From: Kitasatospora aureofaciens
Lineage (GTDB): Bacteria; Actinomycetota; Actinomycetes; Streptomycetales; Streptomycetaceae
NCBI RefSeq assembly: GCF_019192735.1
Contig: NZ_JAHTKP010000003.1
Location: 186,001-250,000 of the forward strand
DNA: 64,000 nucleotides
Reading direction: 5' to 3'
Below, piece after piece: positions 30,036 through 40,902 of this stretch (position 1 is its first letter; the number at the start of each line of letters is the position of its first letter). Below the pieces are notes generated by a model. The model was not told the origin of the DNA. It saw only the letters and a program-made list of their open reading frames with translations, and searched no databases. The position numbers were made by a program, and so were the translations under genes.

Positions 30036-31841
30036 ATGGCGGAGTCCCGGGAGCAGGGCGGGTTCGACTACGACGTGGTCGTGGTCGGCTCCGGCTTCGG
30101 CGGTTCGGTGGCCGCACTGCGGCTGACCGAGAAGGGCTACCGGGTCGCCGTCCTGGAGGCCGGGCGGCGCTTCGACCGCGACGAACTGCCCAGGAACTCC
30201 TGGGACCTACCGAACTACCTGTGGGCGCCCAGGCTCGGGCTGTACGGCATCCAGCGGATCCACCTGCTGGCCAATGTGCTGATCCTGGCCGGTGCGGGGG
30301 TCGGCGGCGGCTCGCTGAACTACGCCAACACCCTGTACGTGCCGCCGAAGGCGTTCTTCGAGGACCGCCAGTGGCGCCACATCACCGACTGGCAGGAGGA
30401 GTTGGCGCCGTTCTACGACCAGGCGCAGCGGATGCTGGGCGTCCGGCTCAACCCGACCGTCACCCCGTCCGACGTCCACCTCAAGGCGGCGGCCGAGCGG
30501 ATGGGCGTCGCGGACACCTTCCACATGGCGCCGGTCGGGGTCTTCTTCGGGGACGGCAAGGACACCGACGGCACCGCCAAGGCGGCCCCCGGGGACGAGG
30601 TCGCCGACCCGTACTTCGGTGGCGCCGGCCCGGCCCGCAAGGCCTGCGTGGAGTGCGGCGAGTGCATGACCGGGTGCCGGCACGGCGCCAAGAACATGCT
30701 CACCGAGAACTACCTGTACCTGGCCGAGAAGGGCGGCGCGGAGATCCACCCGCTCACCACGGTGGCCCGGATCCGCGAGTGCGCCGACGCCGAGGGGAAC
30801 AGCGGCTTCGCGGTCGACGTGCGCCGCACCGACGCGCGCTCCCGGACGGACCGGGTGAAGGCGGGTGCGCGGACCATCACGGCCGCCCGGGTGGTGGTCG
30901 CGGCCGGCACGTACGGCACGCAGTCGCTGCTGCACCGGATGCGCGCGGACGGTCACCTGCCCCGCCTCTCGGCCCGGCTCGGCGAGCTGACCCGGACCAA
31001 CTCCGAGGCGCTGGTGGGTGCGCAGACCACCGACCGGCGGTACGGCGCCCGGGCGGACTTCACCAAGGGCGTCGCGATCACCTCGTCGATCCACCCGGAC
31101 GCGAACACCCACATCGAGCCGGTCCGCTACGGCAAGGGCTCGAACGCGATGGGCGCGCTGTCGATCGCCCAGGTCAAGGGCGCCGGGCGGACCCCGCGCT
31201 GGCTGCGCTACCTGGGCGGCTCGGTGCGTCACCCGGTGACCTTCGCCCGCTCGATGAACCAGCACCGCTGGTCGGAGAAGACGATCATCGGCCTGGTGAT
31301 GCAGTCGCTGGACAACTCGATCACCGTCTCGCTGAAGAAGGACCTGCTCGGCAAGAGCCGGCTGACCTCCAGCCAGGGCCACGGCGCGCCCAACCCGACC
31401 TGGATCCCGGCCGCCGAGGAGGGCGCCCGGGCGCTGGCCGTGGAGATCAACGGCTTCGCCGGCAGTACCGTCGGCGAGATCTTCGACATCCCGATGACCG
31501 CCCACTTCCTCGGCGGCTGCCCGATCGGCGACGCCCCCGAGACCGGCGTGGTCGACCCGTACCACCGGCTGTACGGGCACCCGGGGATCAGCGTGGTGGA
31601 CGGCGCGGCCGTCTCCGCCAACCTCGGCGTCAACCCCTCGCTGACCATCACCGCGCAGGCCGAGCGCGCCCTGTCGATGTGGCCCAACAAGGGGGAGGCG
31701 GACCGGCGGCCGGAGCAGGGCGAGGCGTACCGCCGGGTCGCCGCGGTGGCGCCGGTGCGGCCGGCGGTGCCGGAGGGCGCGTTCGGGGCGCTGCGGCTGC
31801 CGCTGCTGCCCGTCCCGGAGGTGCCGAAGAAGCGCGACTGA
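30036..31841 (+). CDS. GMC-family FAD-dependent oxidoreductase (cholesterol oxidase-like)
   Basis: 601 aa. N-terminal FAD-binding motif VVVVGSGFGGSVAALRLTEK, then GAGVGGGSLNYANT typical of GMC oxidases, and a C-terminal domain ending GVNPSLTITAQAER. Between them lies CVECGECMTGCRHGAKN (about residues 205-221), a ferredoxin-like Cys pattern unusual for a flavin oxidase. No Tat or Sec signal is visible, so it is probably cytoplasmic. The substrate may be a sterol or another alcohol; this is not determined. Confidence 0.85.
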   Translation: MAESREQGGFDYDVVVVGSGFGGSVAALRLTEKGYRVAVLEAGRRFDRDELPRNSWDLPNYLWAPRLGLYGIQRIHLLANVLILAGAGVGGGSLNYANTLYVPPKAFFEDRQWRHITDWQEELAPFYDQAQRMLGVRLNPTVTPSDVHLKAAAERMGVADTFHMAPVGVFFGDGKDTDGTAKAAPGDEVADPYFGGAGPARKACVECGECMTGCRHGAKNMLTENYLYLAEKGGAEIHPLTTVARIRECADAEGNSGFAVDVRRTDARSRTDRVKAGARTITAARVVVAAGTYGTQSLLHRMRADGHLPRLSARLGELTRTNSEALVGAQTTDRRYGARADFTKGVAITSSIHPDANTHIEPVRYGKGSNAMGALSIAQVKGAGRTPRWLRYLGGSVRHPVTFARSMNQHRWSEKTIIGLVMQSLDNSITVSLKKDLLGKSRLTSSQGHGAPNPTWIPAAEEGARALAVEINGFAGSTVGEIFDIPMTAHFLGGCPIGDAPETGVVDPYHRLYGHPGISVVDGAAVSANLGVNPSLTITAQAERALSMWPNKGEADRRPEQGEAYRRVAAVAPVRPAVPEGAFGALRLPLLPVPEVPKKRD

Positions 31842-31960
31842 GCGCAGGCGCCTGGTCAACACGCCCGGCCGGTATGCCGGTTGACAGCCGTTCGGGTCCG
31901 ATGGGATAAACGGGCTCCCTGGGGACCAGGGGACTCGTCGAGCGGGGGGAATGCGGTTTC

Positions 31961-33742
31961 ATGGCCATCTGCGCATCGTGCGGCGCGGCTTCGATGGAGG
32001 GGGCGCTCGCCTGCGCCGGGTGCGGACGGCCGTCGGCACCGCCGCCACCGCCGGTCGCCCCGCCCGCCGTGCCGCCGCCGCCCGTGCCGCCCTCGTACGG
32101 GCCGACCGTCCCTCCCGGGTACGCGCCCACGCCCCCGCCCGGCTACGCGCCTCCGCCTGGGTACGCACCCACGCCCCCGCCCGGACGCCCCGCGCCGTAC
32201 CCGCCGGGCGCCGGGGCACCCGCGCTGGGCACCTGGGGCGCCGGCCGGCTGTACGACCCAGCGGTCGGGCAGTCGCCCGTACTGCGCCGGCTGACCGGCG
32301 CGGACTGGCGCCCGGCGCTCACCGTGCTGCTCGCGCCGACCGCCGTGCTGCTGATCGCCGCGCTGATCGCGGCGTCCCCGAGCGGCTACGACACCGGCCC
32401 CCTGATCGAGGTCCCCGGGTTCGGCGAGCGCTTCGGCGCCACCCTCGCGATGGCGCTCGGCGCGCTCGGCGCCCCGTTCCAGCTGGGCTTGACGTCCCAC
32501 TGGCGGAGCACCGGCAACGGCATCGACGCGATGGTGCGGCTGGTCCCGCTGACCGTCACCGCGCTCTGGCTGCTCACACTCTGGCTCGGCCTGCGGTTCT
32601 TCTCCCGTCGCCGCCAGGCCCGGACGGCCCAGCACCCGACCCGCGGACAGGCGGCCGGGGAGGCCCTGCGCACCGCGGTGGTCGCGGCGGCCGTGACGCT
32701 GCTGCTCGGTCTGTTCGCCGGCACCAGCTGGAGCCCGTACATCGACGGCCCGTCGGGCCTGTACGGGAGGGCGGCTGCGGTGACGTACACCGCCGACTCC
32801 GGCTGGCCGCAGGCGGTCGGCTGGAGCGCGCTGCTCGCCGGGCTGGTCGCGTTCGCCGTCCACGGCACCGACGCGCTGCGCTGGGCGGCCTGGCGCAGCC
32901 GGGCGATCCGCGGCTGGGCGGTGGCCTCGCTGGCGGCCGGCCAGGTGCTCGCGCTGCTGGTCGGGGTCTCCGTGGTGGCGGTCTTCATCCTGGTCGCGGC
33001 CAACGGCGACGGCTCGCAGGTCGCCCTGTCGCTCGCCTTCCTGCCCAATCTCGGGCTGATGCTGATCGGCATCGGCTCGGGGGCGACCGCCCGGGCCGAG
33101 GACGCCGTCGCCGGCCGGACCGGTTCGTCGGGCTGGGGCCCTTACGACAGCGGGTCCCCCGGGGCCCAGGACTTCTCCTTCTTCGACCTGCACGACGAGA
33201 CCGCCGACTGGCGCTGGGCCGGGCTGCTGGCGCTCTTCGCGGTGGCCCTGCTGGCCTGGACGGCCCACCGGCGCCGGCTCGACGCGGCCGACCGGATCCG
33301 GCTGGCGGTGGTGTACGCGGTCGGGCTGACCCTGCTGATGGTGGTGGCCGGTGGCGCGTACTCGACGGCCACCGCGGCGTACTCGCACGGCGAGCCTCTC
33401 CGCCAGCACTACGCGGTGAGCCTGGTCTTCGTGTCGCTGCTCGCGGCCAACGTGATCTGGGCGGTGATCGGCGCGGTGGTGCTGCCGCCGGTGCTGGCCG
33501 CCTTCACGAGCGGCCGGGGCGCGGTGGCCGTCCCGTACGGCAGGGTGCCGCAGCAGGGTGTGCCGTACGGGTACGGGCCGGCCGCCGAGCCCGAGCAGCA
33601 CCCGGTGGACGCCCGGGTGAGCGACGTGGTCGGCTCGCACGAGGGGCCGCGCGTGCCGGGGGCCGGGCCGGTGGAACTGCTCAAGGGCCCGCGGGACGGC
33701 GACGAGCCGGTCGACCCGAGCGTCTGGCGCGAGCACCCCTGA
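31961..33742 (+). CDS. Zinc-ribbon polytopic membrane protein (streptophobe-type)
   Basis: 593 aa. The N-terminal zinc ribbon (CASCGAASMEGALACAGCG, residues 4-22) leads into a Pro/Gly/Tyr-rich linker with PPPGYAPT repeats. About eight to ten membrane segments follow from residue 110, with a cytoplasmic or extracellular tail after YGRVPQQGVPYGYG. It resembles the streptophobe-type actinobacterial family; the function is unknown. A longer overlapping frame is a GC shadow. Confidence 0.78.
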   Translation: MAICASCGAASMEGALACAGCGRPSAPPPPPVAPPAVPPPPVPPSYGPTVPPGYAPTPPPGYAPPPGYAPTPPPGRPAPYPPGAGAPALGTWGAGRLYDPAVGQSPVLRRLTGADWRPALTVLLAPTAVLLIAALIAASPSGYDTGPLIEVPGFGERFGATLAMALGALGAPFQLGLTSHWRSTGNGIDAMVRLVPLTVTALWLLTLWLGLRFFSRRRQARTAQHPTRGQAAGEALRTAVVAAAVTLLLGLFAGTSWSPYIDGPSGLYGRAAAVTYTADSGWPQAVGWSALLAGLVAFAVHGTDALRWAAWRSRAIRGWAVASLAAGQVLALLVGVSVVAVFILVAANGDGSQVALSLAFLPNLGLMLIGIGSGATARAEDAVAGRTGSSGWGPYDSGSPGAQDFSFFDLHDETADWRWAGLLALFAVALLAWTAHRRRLDAADRIRLAVVYAVGLTLLMVVAGGAYSTATAAYSHGEPLRQHYAVSLVFVSLLAANVIWAVIGAVVLPPVLAAFTSGRGAVAVPYGRVPQQGVPYGYGPAAEPEQHPVDARVSDVVGSHEGPRVPGAGPVELLKGPRDGDEPVDPSVWREHP

Positions 33743-33770
33743 GCGGCCCCCTGAGCGAAGTGGACAGGGC

Positions 33771-33800
33771 AAAGGGCCCCGCGGGGGAACGGGGCCCTTT
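33771..33800 (+). terminator. Hairpin terminator after the zinc-ribbon gene
   Basis: AAAGGGCCCC / CGGGGCCCTTT followed by gtcg; a good stem ending in a short T-run. Confidence 0.82.
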
Positions 33801-33803
33801 GTC

Positions 33804-34640
33804 GCTCAGCACGCGGCGTCAGGGCTGCGCCGGTGCTGGAGTGACGGCGCCGGGGGAGGAGCGCCGTCGTGTCGGTTGGTCGGGGGTCGCGCCGGGTGCG
33901 GCTCCGGCGTGGGTGGCCGGCGGCGCGGGGCGCGCACGCTCGCGGTGCGGCGGGTCGGCGCGCATGCCTGCGCCGGGCCTTCGCTCACGGAGCGTGAGGT
34001 GATCGCCGTTGCCGCCCCGGGTCGCGGCGGCAGCGGTCCCGGTCCCCACGGTGAGCCGTCGGCCGCCGGGAGAACCGCTTCCACGGAGCATCGTGCTGGA
34101 CGAGGGGCTCGCTCTGCAACCGGTTCGGCACACTTCGGCACAGTCCATTTTGGGGCGGCGAGCCCCCGTTCGCCCCGTCGATGATCACGGTGTGTAGTGG
34201 TTTGGCCGATTGCGGCGCACGAGGACGCGCGTAGCGGCGCGGGACGGTGAAGGGTGTGCGCCCGGTCGCATCTCGGGCGCACACCGGGGTCGTGCCGGGG
34301 TGCGGCGGCCGTCCCGGGCGTCCCCGGGGCCGGCCGCCCCACCTCGTGGTCCAGTCGCGGCCGGGGTCGCTGTCCCCTGCTGGCCGGCCGCGGCACCCGC
34401 GCACGGTCCCACGGCGCGCCGCGCCCGGCGGGGCCGGAACGGCGGCGGCGCCACGTGCGCCGGTGGACTGGGATGAAGCTCCACGCGTGGTCCTGCATGC
34501 CGTGCGGCGGCGCCCCGCGCCCGGGGCGGAGGCGGCGCGTCTGGCAGGCGCGGCGCGGTCGCACGTCGTCAGAAGCAACGAAGAACTGGCCCGCCCGGTC
34601 ACGGTCGCTTGGATGGGCAGACGAGTGAAACCGGGCAGCC
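33804..34640. other. Large gap upstream of guaA without a convincing gene
   Basis: About 840 bp. Several frames are open on both strands but none has the near-total GC3 of the neighbouring genes. The least bad is a minus-strand frame ending at 33819 (109 aa, Arg/Pro-rich). Notable are a CTCACG-GAG-CGTGAG dyad (33984-33998) and the palindrome CCACGCGTGG (34481-34490). It may hold a decayed gene. Confidence 0.5.
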
Positions 34641-34643
34641 CGG

Positions 34644-34649
34644 TAGAAT
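34644..34649 (+). promoter_or_regulatory. Possible -10 box for guaA
   Basis: TAGAAT, the best -10-like hexamer in the region, about 92 nt before the guaA start. No good -35 is found at the right distance. Confidence 0.3.
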
Positions 34650-34741
34650 CGGTACTCAGACACCCCCACCCGTCGCCGCCGCGGCCCTGTCAGGGACGCG
34701 TTCCGTGCGACACCCTCGATACCGCTGCCGGAAGGCCGTCT

Positions 34742-36339
<1,598 letters not shown>

Positions 36340-36366
36340 ACTCCCGCCGGACGCTGAGCCGGAGCC

Positions 36367-36419
36367 GAACGGCCGCGCCGTCGTTCCCGTGTACAAGGGA
36401 ACGGCGGCGCGGCCGTTTC
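36367..36419. terminator. Long hairpin terminator after guaA
   Basis: Arms of about 23 nt (start CGAACGGCCGCGCCG, end CGCGGCCGTTTCG) with one or two mismatches and a short loop. It could also act on the opposite strand. Confidence 0.8.
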
Positions 36420-36530
36420 GCGGTCCGGCAGGTGGCGGGCGGGTGGGACCTCCCACCGAAAGCGTTCAGGAGCGGGCAGAATCGGACCGGACCTGTCAGC
36501 AGTGGCGGGCCGTGAGGGAAGGTGTGAGGC

Positions 36531-37595
36531 ATGTCGGAGGCCAGCAACTCCGTGGCGGTCGACGGGGGAGCGGCCGGCCTGGCGGACCGGGCGGCCCAGC
36601 GGCGGGCGTTCGCGACCCGGTACGCGATGCTGCCGCTGCGGTTCTTCCTCGGCATCACCTTCGTGTACGCCGCCCTGGACAAGCTGTCCGACGCGCACTA
36701 CCTGGCCGGGGCGGGCGATCCGGCGTCGTTCGTCTCGCAGACCCAGGCGGTCAAGGGCAGCAGCCCGATCTCCTTCCTGCTCGGTGCCGCCCTGGACACG
36801 CCGACGCTGTTCGCGCTGGCCATCGCCTTCGGTGAACTGGCCGTCGGCCTCGGCACCCTGCTCGGCCTCTGGGGCCGGGTCGCCGCGCTCGGCGGCGCGC
36901 TGATCAACCTCAGCCTCTGGCTGACCGTCAGCTGGAACGTCTCGCCGTACTACCTCGGCAACGACCTGGGCTACCTGCTGGCCTGGACGCCGCTGCTGCT
37001 GGCCGGCACCCCGGAGCTGTCGGTGGACGGCTACCTCGCCCGGCGCGCCGGCCGCGACCGCGAGCGCGGGCTGACCGAGGACCACGTCAAGCGCCGGGCC
37101 CTGGTGGACGGCGGGATCGCCGCCGTCGCGCTCGGCGGCGCCGGGCTGCTCACCGGCTCGCTGACCCGCACCTTCGGCCGGGACAAGCAGGCCGCCCCGA
37201 AGCAGGCCGCAGGCCCGGGCAGCACCGCCCCGGGCCGCACCGCCTCGGGCAGCACCGCCCCGGGCACCGGCGCGACGGCACGGCCGGCCCCGGCGGTGGC
37301 CGCCGCGAGCGTGCCGGTCGGCGGCTCGGCCCAGGTCAAGGACCCGGCGACCGGCGACGCCGTCTACATCGTCCAGCCCAAGGCCGGTCAGTACTGCGGC
37401 CTCTCGGCGGTCTGCACGCACTCCGGCTGCGCGGTGGACGCCCCGAAGAACGGTCATCTGTACTGCCCGTGCCACGGCTCCCGGTTCGACGCGGCCACCG
37501 GCGCGGTGGTCAACGGGCCGGCCACCAAGCCGCTGCCGAAGTACACCGTCACCAAGGACGGCGACAAGCTGAACCTCGGCCCGCTGCAGAGCTGA
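36531..37595 (+). CDS. DoxX-Rieske [2Fe-2S] fusion membrane protein
   Basis: 354 aa. The N-terminal half is a DoxX-type four-helix membrane domain ([18 protein letters not shown] to [11 protein letters not shown]). A twin-arginine-like KRRALVDGG precedes a further membrane segment and an Ala/Thr/Gly-rich linker. The C-terminal Rieske domain (about residues 262-354) has both cluster motifs, CTHSGC and CPCHGSRFD. The Rieske domain is thus held at the membrane, probably outside. The redox partner is unknown. Confidence 0.88.
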   Translation: MSEASNSVAVDGGAAGLADRAAQRRAFATRYAMLPLRFFLGITFVYAALDKLSDAHYLAGAGDPASFVSQTQAVKGSSPISFLLGAALDTPTLFALAIAFGELAVGLGTLLGLWGRVAALGGALINLSLWLTVSWNVSPYYLGNDLGYLLAWTPLLLAGTPELSVDGYLARRAGRDRERGLTEDHVKRRALVDGGIAAVALGGAGLLTGSLTRTFGRDKQAAPKQAAGPGSTAPGRTASGSTAPGTGATARPAPAVAAASVPVGGSAQVKDPATGDAVYIVQPKAGQYCGLSAVCTHSGCAVDAPKNGHLYCPCHGSRFDAATGAVVNGPATKPLPKYTVTKDGDKLNLGPLQS

Positions 37596-37632
37596 GCTGC
37601 GCAGGGCCGAGGTTTCCCGGGGCGTCCCGGCG

Positions 37633-37842
37633 TCACTCCTCCCGGTCGGTGCGCCCGCGGCGGGCCACCGCGGCGACCGCCCCGGCCAGGCCGCCGGCGC
37701 CCAGCACGAGGAAGGCGACAGGGACGACGATCCGTCCGTTCACCGACTGGTCGTTGAGTGCCGCGACCAGGTAGACCACCGCGATCACGGTGAACAGTGC
37801 GCCCGCGGTCAGCGAGAACAGGTCGAGCCGGTGCTTCCTCAC
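37633..37842 (-). CDS. Small two-helix membrane protein (69 aa)
   Basis: GTG 37842 overlaps the stop of the upstream PspC gene (GTGA), so the two are translationally coupled. The protein is mostly two membrane helices (SLTAGALFTVIAVVYLVAAL and VVPVAFLVLGAGGLAGAVAA) with a basic/acidic tail RRGRTDREE. The function is unknown; operon context suggests an accessory to the PspC protein. Confidence 0.75.
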   Translation of the reverse strand: MRKHRLDLFSLTAGALFTVIAVVYLVAALNDQSVNGRIVVPVAFLVLGAGGLAGAVAAVARRGRTDREE

Positions 37843-39299
37843 TGCTGGACCACCTTGATGTTGCCGAGCCCGACCGAGAGTTGGAGGTCGAGCGTGCCCT
37901 TGGACGGCCGGTCGCTGCCGGGGTTGATCTGGTAGGTGTGGGTGCCGGTGCCGTCGCTCTGGTCGGTGCCGGGGACGCTGACGTTGCCGAGGCCCATCCG
38001 GGCGATCACCGTCACCGTCACGTCGGCGGGCACCACCACGGTCAGGTCGCCGGCGCCGAGCTCCGCCCGGCTGGCGAGGGCCGCCCCGGCGGGGTCGAGC
38101 CTGCTCAGGTCGAGCCGGAGCTGGCCGGCGCCGAGGGCGTACCTGGGCTCCAGCTGGGCCGCCGAGGTGACGGTCCAGTCGCGGTCGCCGACCGCGTTCT
38201 GCAGCGAGGTCGGCGACCGGCCGACGAAGACCAGGGCCATGGTGAGCAGCAGGCCGATCGCCGCGAGCTTGCGCGCCCGGCCGAACTTCGCGCCGACCAG
38301 CAGCGTCAGACCGACCACCAGCAGGGCGGTCGCCAGGACGGTCGCGCTCAGCACGGTGACGCTGGTGTGGCCGGCCGAGGCGGACCAGACCGTGGCGCCC
38401 GCGCCGATCGCCAGCAGGAAGCCGAAGAAGCCGAGCGCCGACCGCTCCTTCGGGCGCCGGACCACGACCGGCTTCGGCGGCGCCGCCGGGCGCTCCTTGC
38501 GCAGCGGGTCGCCCTCCGGCAGGTCGGTGCGCTGCCACCAGGGCTGCGCCGGGCTGCCGGGCGGCGGCACCGGGGTGCCGTACGGGGGAGTGGTGCTCTT
38601 CGGCGGCGCGGTCGCGGCGCCGTACGGGTTGCGCTCGGGGTGGCGCGGGTCCCACAGGTAGCCGGTCGGGCCGGGGGCCGGGCTGTCGGCGGGCACCGTC
38701 CCGGCGGCCCTCTCGGCGGCGTGCCCGGCGCGGGCCGCCTCGTCGTCCGCCGCCTCCGGGCGGGGCCAGACGTACGGGGTGCCGGCGGTCTCGGCGCCGG
38801 GGAAGTAGCGGTCGTACGGGCCGCCCCGGCGGCGTCCGCGGCCGCGGCGGCGCTCCGGGTCGTAGCGGACCGCCAGGAAGACCAGCCCGGCGAGCAGCAG
38901 CAGCGGGAACAGCTGGCCGCCGTCGCCCATCGAGGAGAAGAACACCCCGGTGCCGATCACGGTCAGCAGCACCGCGCCGACCGACTGGCCGTCCACCCGG
39001 CCGGTGAGCACCCGCTGGAGCTCGGTGCGGCCGTGCCTGCTGCCGCCCTTGCCGTCCGGCACCGCCTCGGTCGGCACGATCAGCCAGGCCAGGCCGTACA
39101 GGAACAGACCGAGCCCGCCGGAGAGGCAGAGCACCACCGTGACGACCCGGAAGACCACCGGGTCGATGTCCAGGTGCCGCCCCAGGCCGCCGCAGACGCC
39201 GGCCACCACGCGGTGGTGCTCGGCCCTGGTCAGCGGGGGGCGGTCCGGTTCCGGCGGGGCGGCGGGCCCGGCGTCCTGGATGCGGTGGTCCTCGGTCAT
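37839..39299 (-). CDS. PspC-domain membrane protein with LiaF-like C-terminal domain
   Basis: 486 aa. PspC domain at about residues 24-75 (VVAGVCGGLGRHLDIDPVVF, then LYGLAWLIVP), several membrane segments, a Pro-rich central loop, more membrane segments, and a C-terminal beta-rich domain (LGAGDLTVVVPADVTVTV) like the LiaF/toast-rack type used in envelope-stress sensing. ATG 39299 has GGGAGG 9 nt upstream. It is divergent from a PspC-histidine kinase gene with which it probably forms one signalling module. Confidence 0.85.
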   Translation of the reverse strand: MTEDHRIQDAGPAAPPEPDRPPLTRAEHHRVVAGVCGGLGRHLDIDPVVFRVVTVVLCLSGGLGLFLYGLAWLIVPTEAVPDGKGGSRHGRTELQRVLTGRVDGQSVGAVLLTVIGTGVFFSSMGDGGQLFPLLLLAGLVFLAVRYDPERRRGRGRRRGGPYDRYFPGAETAGTPYVWPRPEAADDEAARAGHAAERAAGTVPADSPAPGPTGYLWDPRHPERNPYGAATAPPKSTTPPYGTPVPPPGSPAQPWWQRTDLPEGDPLRKERPAAPPKPVVVRRPKERSALGFFGFLLAIGAGATVWSASAGHTSVTVLSATVLATALLVVGLTLLVGAKFGRARKLAAIGLLLTMALVFVGRSPTSLQNAVGDRDWTVTSAAQLEPRYALGAGQLRLDLSRLDPAGAALASRAELGAGDLTVVVPADVTVTVIARMGLGNVSVPGTDQSDGTGTHTYQINPGSDRPSKGTLDLQLSVGLGNIKVVQQ

Positions 39300-39365
39300 G
39301 GCCACCATCCTCCCGGGCCGCGCGGCCCCGCCCAACCGGTGCGAGCCCTGCCCGCACCCTGACTT

Positions 39366-39387
39366 GTCCCTGATAAGGGGTAGGGAC
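39366..39387. promoter_or_regulatory. Inverted repeat in the divergent PspC promoter region
   Basis: GTCCCT, 10-nt spacer, AGGGAC, centred between the two divergent PspC genes. It is a good size for a dimeric LuxR/NarL-type response regulator such as the one encoded at 40895. Confidence 0.5.
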
Positions 39388-39432
39388 CCACCCTGATGCG
39401 CCCGCGGGCGCGCGCGTGGAACCATCGGTGGC

Positions 39433-40902
39433 GTGGCAGCACCCGGTACCGATCCCCGTCCCCTCACCCCCGATCCCGCGCCGTCGGCGGGCGCCGACCC
39501 GAGCGCGCCCGACGCCGGCCGTCCGCCGTACCGCCGGCTCTACCGGAGCCCGCAGGGGCGGATGCTCGGCGGTGTCGCGCACGGCCTCGCGGTGCACCTC
39601 GGGCTGCCGGTGCGGTGGGTCCGGCTGGCGTTCGTGCTGCTGTTCTTCGCGCAGGGGATCGGTGGGCTGCTGTACGCGGCGTTCTGGTTCGTGGTGCCGA
39701 TCGGCATCGGCGAGCCCGCGCACCGCGGCGGCGCGCACTGGGTGTACGTCAACGGCGCTTTCGTCCCGGCGAGCCAGTGGCAGGCGCCCGGCACACCGCT
39801 GACCAAGGGGAGCAGCGGCTGGGTCGGCCGGCTGCGCGAACTGCTCCAGCACGCGCTCCAGGGCGAGCCGGTCGCCGCGACCGCCGCCGCCGAGGGCGAG
39901 GCCGCCGCCCGGCCCGCCGCCAAGGACGGGCAGGGCGGCCTCGGCCAGCTGGCCGCCCTGGTGATGGTCGTGATCGGCCTGATCGCCCTGCTCAACGTGC
40001 TCGGCTGGCAGAGCGCCAAGCCGTACACCTGGCCGCTGCTGGCGATCGGCGTCGGCGTCGCGCTGGTCTGGCGGCAGGCCGACGACTCGCGCTGGCAGCG
40101 CTGGTTCGGCCTGGAGGAGGGCGAGAAGCGGCGCGGAGCCTACACCCGGGTCGGCGCCGGCGTGCTGCTCGCGGTGGCCGGCACCATCGCGCTGCTCGCC
40201 ATGCAGGGCAGCGGCTCGACGCTCGGCTCGGTGATCGAGGCGTCGATCGCGGTGCTGGCCGGCGTGCTGGTGCTGCTCGGCCCGTACGGGCTGCGGCTGT
40301 GGCAGGACCTCGGGGCCGAGCGCACCGCCCGCATCCGTGCCCAGGAGCGCGCCGAGATCGCCGCGCACGTCCACGACTCGGTGCTGCACACCCTGACCCT
40401 GATCCAGCGCCGGGCCGAGGACCCGAAGGAGGTGCTGCGTCTGGCCCGCGCCCAGGAGCGCGAGCTGCGGCTCTGGCTGTACCGCCCGGAGGCCGCCGCC
40501 GAGGCCGCGCCGGACACCATGGCGGAGAGCCTGCGGGCCGTCGTCGCCGAGGTCGAGGACCGGCACGGCGTCCCGGTCGAGCTGGTGATCGTCGGCGACT
40601 GCCCGATGGACGAGAAGATCGCGGCACAGATGCAGGCCGCGAGGGAGGCGACCGTCAACGCGGCCAAGTACGGTGGCGGGGGACCGGTCCAGGTCTACGC
40701 CGAGGTGGAGGGGAGGACGGTGTCGGTGTTCGTCCGCGACCACGGCCCCGGCTTCGACCCCGACACGGTGCCCGAGGACCGGATGGGCGTACGGGAGTCG
40801 ATCATCGGCCGGATGAAGCGCAACGGCGGCACCGCACGGGTGCGGCCCGCGCCGGACGGCGGCACCGAGGTCGAGCTGGAGATGGGGAGAACGAATGACT
40901 GA
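39433..40902 (+). CDS. PspC-domain sensor histidine kinase
   Basis: 489 aa. N-terminal PspC domain ([20 protein letters not shown]) with membrane segments, three to four further helices, then a HisKA_3-type dimerisation domain (phospho-acceptor His314 in [12 protein letters not shown]) and an ATPase domain with [11 protein letters not shown] and DHGPGFDPD. It is paired with the response regulator gene that overlaps it. It probably senses envelope stress via PspC. Confidence 0.9.
   Translation: MAAPGTDPRPLTPDPAPSAGADPSAPDAGRPPYRRLYRSPQGRMLGGVAHGLAVHLGLPVRWVRLAFVLLFFAQGIGGLLYAAFWFVVPIGIGEPAHRGGAHWVYVNGAFVPASQWQAPGTPLTKGSSGWVGRLRELLQHALQGEPVAATAAAEGEAAARPAAKDGQGGLGQLAALVMVVIGLIALLNVLGWQSAKPYTWPLLAIGVGVALVWRQADDSRWQRWFGLEEGEKRRGAYTRVGAGVLLAVAGTIALLAMQGSGSTLGSVIEASIAVLAGVLVLLGPYGLRLWQDLGAERTARIRAQERAEIAAHVHDSVLHTLTLIQRRAEDPKEVLRLARAQERELRLWLYRPEAAAEAAPDTMAESLRAVVAEVEDRHGVPVELVIVGDCPMDEKIAAQMQAAREATVNAAKYGGGGPVQVYAEVEGRTVSVFVRDHGPGFDPDTVPEDRMGVRESIIGRMKRNGGTARVRPAPDGGTEVELEMGRTND

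Noticed and set aside
31951..34002. 683-codon plus-strand frame overlapping the zinc-ribbon gene
   Set aside because: Arg-rich shadow; the overlapping frame has the zinc ribbon and membrane helices.
34472..34628. 51-codon ORF starting [13 protein letters not shown]
   Set aside because: No ribosome site, Arg-rich later half and poor codon bias; the opposite strand reads equally well.
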